From: a virus
DNA length: 64,000 bases
Virus record (IMG/VR): IMGVR_UViG_3300017770_000001
Span: 62,001-126,000 of that record
Reading direction: 5' to 3' (one strand)
Under the pieces are notes generated by a model. That model was not told the origin of the DNA and made no database searches. It was given only the letters and a program-made list of their open reading frames with translations. Positions 52,237 through 60,047 of the stretch are shown here, in pieces (positions within the stretch are counted from its first letter, which is position 1; each line of letters opens with the position of its first letter). The position numbers and the translations under genes are program-made.

Positions 52237-52826
52237 AGCTCCACATACCGTTCAGGTGTATGGATACATGACATGTCACCAGTCCAGTCCTTGGTCATGA
52301 TGTCAAATGCAAGACTTATTCGAGGTTCTTTATGATAGTACGTCTTTACCCTATGAGGTACTTCTTCCCCTAACACTACACATTCTCCTAGTCTATTGGT
52401 ATAATGAGTGTCGTTGATGAGTATTCCATGGTCTTCCTTACCACTAACGAATACACTACATGCATATACGATGTTCTGATGACCTTGTTTCGTTCTCTCA
52501 TGTTCCTCTCTGTGTACGTGTTTCTTAATCATTTGACCGTATCTGAGTATATTACCCCAACACTGTACCCATAGTGAGTCATACTCTGCAAATAGAGGTA
52601 TACTGAATAGTTTGGGTGTAAAAATGTTCCGTAACTCTGTGTGTTCCAACCAGTTGTATACATGGAGTTTGTTTGTTATTCCACTGTATCCGTTGTGTTT
52701 ATGGATATGGGGTATTTTCAGTACGTCTTCTTCGTGTGTGAGGAGTAGGTCTTTGACTGTCTTACACTCTTGATGTGTAAAAAAATCGTGTTGTTGGTGT
52801 ATTCTGTAGGGGTTATGTTTTGTCAT
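52218..52826 (-). CDS. 2OG-Fe(II) oxygenase-like protein 2
   Basis: 202 residues. Probable metal site HVHREEHE (His105, Glu107), distal His in EEVPHRVKTYYHKEPRISLAFD (His158) and 2OG-binding Arg169. The jelly-roll pattern is clear (GILINDTHYTNRLGECVVLG). His/acid usage with Glu instead of Asp is less common. It is the last gene of an operon and ends in an intrinsic terminator. It starts inside the stop region of the small membrane protein gene. Confidence 0.65.
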   Translation of the reverse strand: MTKHNPYRIHQQHDFFTHQECKTVKDLLLTHEEDVLKIPHIHKHNGYSGITNKLHVYNWLEHTELRNIFTPKLFSIPLFAEYDSLWVQCWGNILRYGQMIKKHVHREEHERTKQGHQNIVYACSVFVSGKEDHGILINDTHYTNRLGECVVLGEEVPHRVKTYYHKEPRISLAFDIMTKDWTGDMSCIHTPERYVELQNPYI

Positions 52827-53031
52827 AATATGAACGTATGATATACACTCGTGTGTAAGCTACCACTGTCATCCATGCAGTAATGGTTGTTCCTATGACG
52901 AAGGGGTCTGTCCATTCTAATAGGTCTATGCATACGTAGAGTCCTAATAGGTTGAGTGGGTAGTTGATTAATAGTCCTGTACCTACTGTGGTGAATGTTT
53001 CTTTATGTCTTTGTCTTACTTTCTTGTTCAT
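52813..53031 (-). CDS. Small two-TM membrane protein (DUF7220-like)
   Basis: 72 residues: FTTVGTGLLINYPLNLLGLY, VCIDLLEW and TTITAWMTVVAYTRVYIIRS form two hydrophobic segments; the ending TRVYIIRSYYDKT matches a family of tiny phage membrane proteins that end in VRSYxxRR. Function unknown. Confidence 0.62.
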   Translation of the reverse strand: MNKKVRQRHKETFTTVGTGLLINYPLNLLGLYVCIDLLEWTDPFVIGTTITAWMTVVAYTRVYIIRSYYDKT

Positions 53032-53203
53032 AATATTTCCATACCTCTCTATAGAGACAAAATCTTTCGTTACCTGTGTCTTCGGTGATGTATGTGAATT
53101 GCATACCTAATAGTTGATTGACTGTACCACGAAATGTACCGTTGAGTGTACAAGTGTGTTCAATAAAATCTCCTTTCTTAGGTTTCTTCGGTGTCAAACT
53201 CAT
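53003..53203 (-). CDS. Small beta protein, unknown
   Basis: 66 residues, starting MSLTPKKPKKGDFIEHTCTL, then FRGTVNQLLGMQFTYITEDT: an SH3-like or OB-like small barrel pattern. It overlaps genes on both sides by 26-29 bp. No family recognised. Confidence 0.55.
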   Translation of the reverse strand: MSLTPKKPKKGDFIEHTCTLNGTFRGTVNQLLGMQFTYITEDTGNERFCLYREVWKYYEQESKTKT

Positions 53204-53906
53204 TGATTACTTCCTCTTCTTTGTGTCCTAGGTTCTGTATACGGTAATTCATTTGGTCTATTTGGTCAAGTGTTCTGTGTTTACCGTACTTGTTCTTTGT
53301 GAGTATGTTTCTCCATCTGTCTTGGAACTCTCTGTAAGGGGTGTTGATAGACTTACTGTTGTCCCAGTGTGGGAACATCTCTATGAAGTCTTCTCCCTCG
53401 TACTTGTATGTGGTGACTTCGTAATGGTGTATATCTGTACCCTCTCCGAAGGTGTATTCTGATATCCACTGGTCATAGGTGAGTGGTTTGTCGTATTTCG
53501 TTCCCTGTGTGTTCCATAAGTCAATGTATCCCACGTTCAAATCCAGTTGCACACGTGCCTTAACAATGCCTGGGTGTGTCAAAATTCGTTCTTCTTCAGG
53601 TGTGTACCAACTCTGACTTGGAAACCATGGAGTGTTATGTGTCAATTCATCATACAAGTATAGGAATTTTGATGCCTGATAGGGGTTAATCTTACCCTTG
53701 TCCCATGCAGATTGCATGTGTAAGTCTTTGTCTTCTAATAGGGGTTTATAGTGTACTAAGTGTTTCTCTATCTTTTCTATCCATAGGGGAGGCATCTCTC
53801 TTGGGGACAACCGTGTGACGTGTATTCCTTGTTCGAAATAGGAATTGAACATACGTCTGAGTTGTATGATGTCCTGTTCACTACCTTTATAATTAAAATG
53901 TATCAT
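53178..53906 (-). CDS. Unknown 242-aa protein
   Basis: 242 residues from the ATG at 53906 (MIHFNYKGSEQDIIQLRRMF). Contains TRLSPREMPPLWIEKIEKHL and LTHPGIVKARVQLDLNVGYI. The alpha/beta profile and lack of cysteines tell little. The start lies inside the end of the hidden 47-residue gene upstream, so it is probably coupled to it. A longer in-frame start at 53948 is less likely for this reason. Confidence 0.58.
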   Translation of the reverse strand: MIHFNYKGSEQDIIQLRRMFNSYFEQGIHVTRLSPREMPPLWIEKIEKHLVHYKPLLEDKDLHMQSAWDKGKINPYQASKFLYLYDELTHNTPWFPSQSWYTPEEERILTHPGIVKARVQLDLNVGYIDLWNTQGTKYDKPLTYDQWISEYTFGEGTDIHHYEVTTYKYEGEDFIEMFPHWDNSKSINTPYREFQDRWRNILTKNKYGKHRTLDQIDQMNYRIQNLGHKEEEVINEFDTEET

Positions 53907-54036
53907 AGATAAAAAATTGTAACATGTATATGATGAATAGAGGAACAATAGTAAGTATAATGATAGCTTCCAGTATAGAGTCCTTTTTGACTCCTAGTCT
54001 ACGTAATAAGTAGGGAATCCATTCGTCTGGCATCAT
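53893..54036 (-). CDS. 47-residue membrane microprotein
   Basis: A frame read across the gap gives MMPDEWIPYLLRRLGVKKDS then a hydrophobic segment (ILEAIIILTIVPLFIIYML) and a short aromatic tail. It overlaps the last 38 bases of the APS-kinase-like gene in another frame and the first 14 bases of the next gene, the same tight packing seen around it. A weak GAGAG lies about 9 bases upstream. An amphipathic head plus one TM helix suggests an inner-membrane factor; function unknown. Confidence 0.58.
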   Translation of the reverse strand: MMPDEWIPYLLRRLGVKKDSILEAIIILTIVPLFIIYMLQFFIYDTF

Positions 54037-54445
54037 TTAAATACTCTCTCAGTCCTTCTAGTCCTTGTTGATACATTCCTAGGTTTGTCTTGAGGAATTG
54101 TATCGGTATATGTTTTGTGACCCTTATATCGTATCTCTTGGGTCGTTCAAATATGGTATTGGTGTCTTGATATTGACTCTCTTGTATCGTGTCCATCCAT
54201 ATGGTATAATCTGCATCGACTACACGTCTTGTCTCTTCTAGTGGACATACGAAGTCCATAATACCGAAGTCATAAAAAGACATTCTGTAACTCTGTCTCA
54301 TACGTCCTTCGTGACTAAAGTCCCAATCGTTACACTTCTCTCTGAGTGTGTCTGCATTGTAGTGTGGAACCTGAAAATGATATGATAGTTCACGAGATAT
54401 AGTCGATTTACCACTAGAGGGTAAACCCATGACTAGTACCTTCAT
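53999..54445 (-). CDS. cysC: Adenylylsulfate (APS) kinase-like protein
   Basis: 148 residues (CysC enzymes are about 180-200). Walker A is GLPSSGKST (7-15); next HYNADTLREKCNDWDFSHEG, R, then the DFVCPLEETR strand and DTNTIFERP, matching APS kinase (D-x-D/N-x-hR, FSxExR, PxxxxR, FExP). Product would be PAPS, the sulfate donor for the two sulfotransferases in this window. The usual DGD is NAD here, so specificity should be tested. Its ATG overlaps the stop of a 46-residue membrane protein gene. Confidence 0.75.
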   Translation of the reverse strand: MKVLVMGLPSSGKSTISRELSYHFQVPHYNADTLREKCNDWDFSHEGRMRQSYRMSFYDFGIMDFVCPLEETRRVVDADYTIWMDTIQESQYQDTNTIFERPKRYDIRVTKHIPIQFLKTNLGMYQQGLEGLREYLNDARRMDSLLIT

Positions 54446-54582
54446 TTCCTTATATTCTTAATGGTCTCACTAATAATAAATTCTTCGTATTCACGTTTTG
54501 CAGTGTTTCTACCACTCTTATATGAGAAGTAAACACATGATGCAATAAAGACTATGTGTATAAGATACAGTTCTTCGGTCAT
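54442..54582 (-). CDS. 46-residue membrane microprotein
   Basis: In-frame reading of the gap gives MTEELYLIHIVFIASCVYFS, then a basic/acidic tail (YKSGRNTAKREYEEFIISET). GGAG lies 5 bases before the ATG; start and stop both overlap neighbours as ATGA. One N-terminal TM helix with a cytoplasmic tail. Clearly a gene by packing and ribosome site. Function unknown. Confidence 0.75.
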   Translation of the reverse strand: MTEELYLIHIVFIASCVYFSYKSGRNTAKREYEEFIISETIKNIRK

Positions 54583-54779
54583 AAAGACTCCTTATGTTGT
54601 TTGGTCACAAAGTCCAACACCTGTGTCCTTGTGTACCATTCACTATTATATAGGGTTACGTTCCCTGTACGGGTATTGGTGACAATGTATCTGTCATAGA
54701 TGTATTGTGCAATACAGTCTTTGAAGTTCATCTCCTTCTCTACCTTGTAGTCACCTAACATACTCTCTAACACTCTCAT
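54579..54779 (-). CDS. Small unknown protein
   Basis: 66 residues from the ATG at 54779 (TAATG fusion, GGAGG upstream): MRVLESMLGDYKVEKEMNFK, then CIAQYIYDRYIVTNTRTGNV. Mixed alpha/beta. No family recognised. Part of the chain of coupled small genes leading to the APS-kinase-like gene. Confidence 0.6.
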   Translation of the reverse strand: MRVLESMLGDYKVEKEMNFKDCIAQYIYDRYIVTNTRTGNVTLYNSEWYTRTQVLDFVTKQHKESL

Positions 54780-54961
54780 TACCAACCTCCGTCAATTGTT
54801 TCCATTACTTCATTCATATGACCTAACAGTTGTGTGATAGGTTCATCGTAGTCACCAATTTCATAGTCAACGTCATCTTGTTCTTTAAACATTGCTTTTA
54901 TTTGGTCACCATACTGAACAACCTGTTCAAGTTGTTCTCTCATTTCATCTGATATAGCCAT
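54779..54961 (-). CDS. Small acidic protein
   Basis: 60 residues, strongly acidic (DEMREQLEQVVQYGDQIKAM, then DDVDYEIGDYDEP). Starts on the base where the upstream membrane gene ends. Acidic small phage proteins often act as DNA mimics or inhibitors, but there is no direct sign here. Confidence 0.55.
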   Translation of the reverse strand: MAISDEMREQLEQVVQYGDQIKAMFKEQDDVDYEIGDYDEPITQLLGHMNEVMETIDGGW

Positions 54962-55371
54962 TACGCTTCCTTATTAGGGTTCCAAATAGTTAGGTTCTTA
55001 GTCTTTAGTCTATTTAAAACTATGTTATACCTTGACTGTTCTTCCTTCCATTCCTTCAACCATTTGTGACCATCACGTTCTGCATCAACAAAGATTGCAT
55101 TGGTGAGTGCAAGAGGAACTAAGATTCCTACGTGAATAATGATACTTATTACTGTACTGTAGTTAAAGAATCCTAGGTAGTTTGCAGCTAGAAATCCAAA
55201 GAACACACTCCACATAGTAAACAATACTAACATAAAGTACGTCTGTAGACTAGGGTCGGGTATATACTTCAATGGGTTATACCTTACATCCATTACCCTT
55301 CTCCAACCACTTACAATGGTCATAACACTTCTTCTAAACAAACTAGGTTTTTTCATATTTGGTTTAATCAT
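54961..55371 (-). CDS. Two-TM membrane protein
   Basis: 136 residues from the ATG at 55371, chosen because GGAG lies 6 bases upstream (alternatives 55383, 55395). TM segments at TYFMLVLFTMWSVFFGFLAA and VISIIIHVGILVPLALTNAI; basic N-terminus, charged C-terminal helix (GHKWLKEWKEEQSRYNIVLN). No family recognised. Its start overlaps the end of a 33-residue hidden gene. Confidence 0.62.
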   Translation of the reverse strand: MIKPNMKKPSLFRRSVMTIVSGWRRVMDVRYNPLKYIPDPSLQTYFMLVLFTMWSVFFGFLAANYLGFFNYSTVISIIIHVGILVPLALTNAIFVDAERDGHKWLKEWKEEQSRYNIVLNRLKTKNLTIWNPNKEA

Positions 55372-55465
55372 CTCTTTCTCCATTAAATCTAACAAACTCT
55401 TTTATCACATGTATCCCAACTGATGCCCATGTAACCACTACTAAACTCCAAAACAACACTTCCAT
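55364..55465 (-). CDS. 33-residue single-TM microprotein
   Basis: ORF in the gap: MEVLFWSLVVVTWASVGIHV followed by IKEFVRFNGERDD. Its ATG shares bases with the upstream stop (TAATG) and its stop overlaps the next ATG. One TM helix with a short charged tail, similar in plan to the other microproteins of this region. Function unknown. Confidence 0.6.
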   Translation of the reverse strand: MEVLFWSLVVVTWASVGIHVIKEFVRFNGERDD

Positions 55466-55779
55466 TACAATAGAATGTTCTCCACGAAGTTACGTAACAA
55501 GAACAATAGACCCACACCATTCAGTATGATGAGAGCTCTGTCGTTCCATAGTATTGATACCCACAACCATAGTGCAATACCAATGATTGATAATGACAAG
55601 TCATATGTGACGAGTTCTTCGTTACCTCTCATACTCATTGCAATCATCACAAATACAGATGCAACCCATTTCACGTACCAGTCAAGTGTATACTTAGGTG
55701 TTGCACTCTTAAATATACGTGGACTTTCTAGTTCAGGTACTGCATCTATTTCTTTTTTTGTAAATTCGAGTTTACTCAT
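55465..55779 (-). CDS. Conserved phage membrane protein
   Basis: 104 residues. YTLDWYVKWVASVFVMIAMS, YDLSLSIIGIALWLWVSILW, NDRALIILNGVGLLFLL: two to three TM segments. The pattern YTLDW..K..AS....AMSxR and WNDRALI is one I recall from marine T4-like phages. Function unknown. Confidence 0.68.
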   Translation of the reverse strand: MSKLEFTKKEIDAVPELESPRIFKSATPKYTLDWYVKWVASVFVMIAMSMRGNEELVTYDLSLSIIGIALWLWVSILWNDRALIILNGVGLLFLLRNFVENILL

Positions 55780-56039
55780 GATTTCTTTATCTTATATTTG
55801 TCTTGTGTTGGTATCTTACGTGTCTCTAGTGTCTCTTTGATATAGTCCTTGAACATGTCTGCACCCTTAAAACGTGGGGGTGGATATAGTGTATCCTCAT
55901 TCTGCATAAAAAATAGACACATCATTGCAACATCTCTGAACTCTACTGCAACACCGTTGAATAGTAGTATCTTGTCATCAGTGTGTTTTCTACCTTGCAC
56001 CCACTGGAACTTGTCCCAATTCTTTATATCGTTACTCAT
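55776..56039 (-). CDS. Small unknown protein
   Basis: 87 residues from the ATG at 56039 (ATGA overlap with the sulfotransferase stop). MSNDIKNWDKFQWVQGRKHT, then ILLFNGVAVEFRDVAMMCLF. Directly downstream of sulfotransferase 2 and coupled to it. No family recognised. Confidence 0.6.
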   Translation of the reverse strand: MSNDIKNWDKFQWVQGRKHTDDKILLFNGVAVEFRDVAMMCLFFMQNEDTLYPPPRFKGADMFKDYIKETLETRKIPTQDKYKIKKS

Positions 56040-56734
56040 AGTGATATTGGTGTGTATCCTAACCACCTGAAATCATCATTGAAGTCTTCTGATATCATAT
56101 CATATTCTTCATGTGTTAGTCTATACTTTAGACGATTGGGTGTTACATTTTGTGCATCATCCATGTCAAATTCATAATGTGCAACACTTAACATCTTGTC
56201 TACTATCTCTTCCAACTGGAAAAATGCACAGTTTAGTTTCTCTCCATCTAGATGATAACAGAACTGCCATTGTGGTACACCATATTCAGTAGATAAGAAT
56301 CTCTTCCTATTGACTGCATATCCTTTGTCCCATCCCATTTGTGGTTGTTCTTTGTGTAATTTGTACAGTGATGACACTACTCTTTTGTATGGGTTTCTAA
56401 CAACACACATTTTCTGACACCCATCAACAAATGATAGAATCTCTTTAAAGAACTTTGGTTTGTTTTCTTTATACCAGTTGACTGGTTTACCATAACCGAA
56501 CTTTATAATCTCTGACTTCTTTGCCTGGTTATTGGTTTTACAGAATTCTTGGATACCATATAGTATTGTTTGAGTTCCACAACGTGGTGGTGATAGGAGA
56601 CACAACTCATCCCATCTATACGAGTTGATTCTACGTGGGTCTGTACCCCATTCAAACTGTTCAGAATTGAATTGTGGAAGATTAGCTATCTTCTCTTTCT
56701 CTTCGTCTGTATAGTTACGTCTTACGTAAAACAT
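56036..56734 (-). CDS. PAPS-dependent sulfotransferase 2
   Basis: 232 residues. PSB loop SPPRCGTQTILYGIQEF (PPRCGTQT at 49-56) and 3'-phosphate motif CVVRNPYKRVVSSLYKL (RNPYKR at 113-118). Distinct from sulfotransferase 1 in sequence, so not a recent duplicate; it probably acts on another acceptor or site. Overlaps the upstream nuclease gene by 20 bp. Confidence 0.8.
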   Translation of the reverse strand: MFYVRRNYTDEEKEKIANLPQFNSEQFEWGTDPRRINSYRWDELCLLSPPRCGTQTILYGIQEFCKTNNQAKKSEIIKFGYGKPVNWYKENKPKFFKEILSFVDGCQKMCVVRNPYKRVVSSLYKLHKEQPQMGWDKGYAVNRKRFLSTEYGVPQWQFCYHLDGEKLNCAFFQLEEIVDKMLSVAHYEFDMDDAQNVTPNRLKYRLTHEEYDMISEDFNDDFRWLGYTPISL

Positions 56735-57050
56735 CTAAAAACCTCTCTGCATCTATTACTACTAATGGTTTCTTACCATTCTTCTTCATGACAACAATAG
56801 GTTCATAGTCACCACTGTTGTCACATGCTTGAGTATATGCATCCCAAACATTTAATTTCTCTTGATTCTTACATTCTACACTATATGGAAAGATTTGTCT
56901 AGACATTTTTCCTAAAATAATGTCTTCACCTTGGGAACCCATAGGTCTTGATTCTAAATCTTCGGGGTCTAGGTCGAGGTGTTCTACTAGTTTTTTTGCA
57001 AACCACTGTTGTAGTCTACGACCTTTGGCTTTTGCACTTGATGTCTTCAT
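56715..57050 (-). CDS. PD-(D/E)XK-type small nuclease
   Basis: 111 residues. RRLQQWFAKKLVEHLDL, then SRPMGSQGEDIILG, then YSVECKNQEKLNVWDAYTQA: the E...GED...ECK arrangement of small Holliday-resolvase-like or restriction-like nucleases. It may act in recombination, in late DNA processing or against host or rival DNA. It overlaps the zinc-ribbon gene upstream by 35 bp. Confidence 0.72.
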   Translation of the reverse strand: MKTSSAKAKGRRLQQWFAKKLVEHLDLDPEDLESRPMGSQGEDIILGKMSRQIFPYSVECKNQEKLNVWDAYTQACDNSGDYEPIVVMKKNGKKPLVVIDAERFLDVLRKT

Positions 57051-57189
57051 AATATTTTACACTGCAATATGCATCACAAAACACTTTTATACTTCCATTC
57101 TGTATAGGAGTGTGATACTTTATTTCTTCACGGATGAGGGGGTTGTTACAAACGTAACACCTAATCGTCTCTTTGTTGGTCATTGTCAT
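57016..57189 (-). CDS. Small zinc-ribbon protein
   Basis: 57 residues from the ATG at 57189 (or 57183). CYVCNNPLIREEIKYHTPI, then FCDAYCSVKYYEDIK: four Cys in two pairs forming a ribbon. It overlaps the oxygenase gene upstream by 29 bp. The zinc ribbon suggests nucleic acid or protein binding; no specific function. Confidence 0.62.
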   Translation of the reverse strand: MTMTNKETIRCYVCNNPLIREEIKYHTPIQNGSIKVFCDAYCSVKYYEDIKCKSQRS

Positions 57190-57898
57190 TTTGTCTATCG
57201 TGGTATCGTCTCTCGGGATACAAGAAGTACACTTGACTATATCTCCAGTTGTTCTTATAATGTTCGTAATCGTCAATCACTGCACCATGCATTCTGTTAC
57301 CAGCAAAGATGACTGCACGATTGAACTTATGTTTGATTTTTCTAATGGTCTTATGACGAATCGGGTCAAACTCAAACATGAGATTCTCATGTTCTTTATT
57401 ATCGGGGAAGTTACCTTCATAGATATCTGTACCACCATTACCATCTCTGTCCATGAAAATAATCATGTTTAGAACTGATTGTTCATCGGGTGTTCTGATG
57501 TCGTCATCTAAGTGAGGGAAGTGTTGTACATTGTTTGGATATGACTTGAGTGTCCTAAAACAATTGAACTCGAACACTTGGTCAAAGTTGTAGTGTCCTT
57601 TCCAAAAGTGTCGTCTACAGGTATCTAGTATGTTACCCATGTAGTTCTCAGTATTCTGTTTCATACCATATGACCATGATACTATCAAACGACAATCATC
57701 GTAATCTTTACCATTACGTGTTTTGTCTGCATCAAAGAACTTCCACTTAGGGTAGTCTTGTTGTTGCAACCACTCATAGATTGCATCGGGGTCGTCATAG
57801 AAGTTATCTATGGTTATTGTCTTGTTTTCTCTATCCCAATCTATATCCCATTCGGGTGCAAATTGAAACAGTTTGTCTAGGTCTACTGGTTGTCTCAT
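57161..57898 (-). CDS. 2OG-Fe(II) oxygenase-like protein 3 (DUF6445-like)
   Basis: 245 residues. Metal site HFPHLDDD (His129, Asp131), distal His in GNRMHGAVIDDYEHY (His204) and a QVYFLYP ending. N-terminus TITIDNFYDDPDAIYEWLQQ is the usual opening of this group. It overlaps the next oxygenase gene by 4 bp, so two different 2OG-type enzymes are made from one message. Confidence 0.72.
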   Translation of the reverse strand: MRQPVDLDKLFQFAPEWDIDWDRENKTITIDNFYDDPDAIYEWLQQQDYPKWKFFDADKTRNGKDYDDCRLIVSWSYGMKQNTENYMGNILDTCRRHFWKGHYNFDQVFEFNCFRTLKSYPNNVQHFPHLDDDIRTPDEQSVLNMIIFMDRDGNGGTDIYEGNFPDNKEHENLMFEFDPIRHKTIRKIKHKFNRAVIFAGNRMHGAVIDDYEHYKNNWRYSQVYFLYPERRYHDRQNDNDQQRDD

Positions 57899-59007
57899 GA
57901 TTTCTTGTTTTTCTCCTCAAGTTCTTCATTATGTTCTGACATCAACTGTTCGTATGATTTGTCTGATTCGTTGATAGGTCTTGGATTATGGTGTGCTAAG
58001 TTAAATGATAATGATATACGTTCATAGTTATCACTGAAGTGTTCTTCTGATTGTCCCTCTACCCCATGATATAACCATGAAGGCCATAGTAAGAAATCCA
58101 TACATTTAGGATGGAAGTGTAACTCATGTGTAAAACCACCTGTACCAAGTAATGATGCTTTGTTAGATGGTAACTTAGAAGACTCAAATGATATTTCCTT
58201 GTCTCTATATTCCAACTCGTTCATCTTCATTGCCATCTGTGATTGTGGGTTGACAAATTTGATAGGCATGTCATTACCTTCATCTGACTTGATGTACCAA
58301 GTACCACTGATTGCAGAACCATTGTGTATATGATAGTGATGTTGATTTGAACCTTGATATCTATTGACCCATGCAAACAGATGAACGTGTTCAGTATCAT
58401 CGATGTAATCATCCCACACATGTTCCATGTATTCTCTATATGTCTGTTTGATGTTCATCTCAAAGTCTTTGAACCACTGTTTCTGATACATCATTGCACG
58501 TGCTTTCTTAGAGAAGTATGTGGTGTAACACTCATCTGCACGTGGATGTGTTTCTGCAACAACCTTAGTCAATTCTCTGATATCATTTATGATTTCTTCT
58601 CTATCAAGACCATCGATTACACCCTTAAACATAGGTGTTTCGAATATTGGAAACAACTCACCATGGTATGGTCTCTGTCCCTCTAGTATTGGAACAAACA
58701 TAGGGTCTTCACCTTGAGCTGCATGTGGTGGTTTTTCACCTAGAGGTTTAGGTCGGTTTTCTCTCATCTTCATGAGGTCGTCAACTGATGGACTAAGACC
58801 ATCTTCTGTGTCTGCTGGAATGTCGTGTTCGACATCTAAGGATTTGATAAGTTCTTGTCTCTTGTTTAGATATTCTCTGTCACCCTCCTCTACTAGAGGT
58901 GGATTTTCAACATCCATGAATGTTACAGAACGGTCGACATTTTCACGATTTACATCTTTGTCAAATACACGTTCTCGGTCATTTCCTTTTAGTTTTCTAG
59001 GTAACAT
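57895..59007 (-). CDS. 2OG-Fe(II) oxygenase-like protein 4 (TIGR02466-like)
   Basis: 370 residues. The C-terminal 250 follow the marine phage TIGR02466 pattern: LFPIFETPMFKGVIDG, SNQHHYHIHNGSAISGTWYI (metal His at 226-228), LWPSWLYHGVEGQSEE (distal His) and ERISLSFNLA (2OG Arg). The first 110 residues are a charged, disordered-looking extension rarely present in the family. Substrate unknown. It shares bases with the lipoprotein gene upstream. Confidence 0.75.
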   Translation of the reverse strand: MLPRKLKGNDRERVFDKDVNRENVDRSVTFMDVENPPLVEEGDREYLNKRQELIKSLDVEHDIPADTEDGLSPSVDDLMKMRENRPKPLGEKPPHAAQGEDPMFVPILEGQRPYHGELFPIFETPMFKGVIDGLDREEIINDIRELTKVVAETHPRADECYTTYFSKKARAMMYQKQWFKDFEMNIKQTYREYMEHVWDDYIDDTEHVHLFAWVNRYQGSNQHHYHIHNGSAISGTWYIKSDEGNDMPIKFVNPQSQMAMKMNELEYRDKEISFESSKLPSNKASLLGTGGFTHELHFHPKCMDFLLWPSWLYHGVEGQSEEHFSDNYERISLSFNLAHHNPRPINESDKSYEQLMSEHNEELEEKNKKS

Positions 59008-59489
59008 TATTTGGTTTCTTCCTCAATTTTCTTAGTTACATCTTCATAGTATACAACGACTTCACCCAGTTCTCTGATGTATCGTCTTAGTTCTTGCATG
59101 TTTGTTGACATGACTTTATAATCACCTACAGACGTTGCAACAAATACAATGTCTCCTTTGTTCTGTTCCTTCATAGTATCTAGGAACCTATCAAGGTAAG
59201 TGTAACCTTGAGGCCAATCGGGATTCTCTCTGTCTTCTTGTATACATTCCTTTGGTCTCTTCATAGAACCATCATCTTGTAGTCTCTTGATACAAGGGTT
59301 TACTATACGTGCCTCAGACACCACAAACCATTTAGGTGGTGTGAGTTGTAAAGGTCTTGGTAGTTCGGGTTGAATGATATCTATCTCTAATGGTTTAGAT
59401 ACAATCTCTACTTGTTTGGTTGGTAGTAGAGAACACCCTGTAAAGATACTAGTCGTTAGTATCAGAATTCCTAAGTTCTTTAGTGTCAT
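59007..59489 (-). CDS. Lipoprotein, outer-membrane spanin candidate
   Basis: 160 residues. Signal with lipobox: LGILILTTSIFTGCSLLPT (Cys19). Proline-rich segment EIDIIQPELPRPLQLTPPKW follows, typical of o-spanins, but the protein is longer than most Rz1-like ones. It overlaps the TM/coiled-coil gene upstream by 41 bp in a different frame, the usual Rz/Rz1 arrangement. The late promoter at 60048-60055 fits a lysis role. Confidence 0.68.
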   Translation of the reverse strand: MTLKNLGILILTTSIFTGCSLLPTKQVEIVSKPLEIDIIQPELPRPLQLTPPKWFVVSEARIVNPCIKRLQDDGSMKRPKECIQEDRENPDWPQGYTYLDRFLDTMKEQNKGDIVFVATSVGDYKVMSTNMQELRRYIRELGEVVVYYEDVTKKIEEETK

Positions 59490-59823
59490 TCTCTATCTCC
59501 TTAAATACTTCTGCAGTTCCATTATTAAATCGGGTTTCCATCAACCCTGGCTTCACTAATGCAAGTTTATCAAAGTTGTGTTTAGAGAATATCTCTAGAT
59601 ACCTAGCTTTGTCTGCCTCGATTTCGTTATTTCGTTTTTGTAAGTTACCTAATGCTTTACCCTGTCTCTCATATGATTCTTGTAGGGCAACCATGGTCTG
59701 TTTCTGTTCTTCGACTGCAGTTTCTAATTTATAGTTGTTTGCAGTGAGTGTTTGATTCTCATTATATAAGTACCATGAACCTAATCCTAGTACTAGTATA
59801 ATTGCAATGAAAAATTGATTCAT
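59449..59823 (-). CDS. TM plus coiled-coil protein, inner-membrane spanin candidate
   Basis: 124 residues. N-terminal anchor FFIAIILVLGLGSWYLYNE, then a periplasmic coiled coil (NNYKLETAVEEQKQTMVALQ, then RQGKALGNLQKRNNEIEADK). This is the i-spanin (Rz) plan. Overlap with the lipoprotein gene supports it. Placed after a small gene that has its own late promoter. Confidence 0.7.
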   Translation of the reverse strand: MNQFFIAIILVLGLGSWYLYNENQTLTANNYKLETAVEEQKQTMVALQESYERQGKALGNLQKRNNEIEADKARYLEIFSKHNFDKLALVKPGLMETRFNNGTAEVFKEIENDTKELRNSDTND

Positions 59824-60042
59824 TTATACGTCCTCTATGATATAGTTCAAACCCGATGATGACCTATATTCTATCACTTTGTTATTCTCATCTCTAAACT
59901 TGAGATGTTTCTCCTTTTGAATGAGAACCTTTTTTGTTATATAAGTTCTATCATCGTTATCTCCATACTCGGAATTAAACGATACTGTTATCTTATATCG
60001 GGTTGCAAAAAGACTCTTCACCCATATCCATAATTTATCCAT
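59824..60042 (-). CDS. Small protein, leaderless late gene
   Basis: 72 residues from the ATG at 60042 (MDKLWIWVKSLFATRYKITV). TATAAATA ends 5 bases before the ATG, so upstream in-frame codons would not be in the late mRNA. An amphipathic N-terminus with Trp residues then a beta-rich domain. It heads the putative spanin operon and could be a holin-associated or regulatory protein; unknown. Confidence 0.6.
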   Translation of the reverse strand: MDKLWIWVKSLFATRYKITVSFNSEYGDNDDRTYITKKVLIQKEKHLKFRDENNKVIEYRSSSGLNYIIEDV

Positions 60043-60047
60043 ATGAG

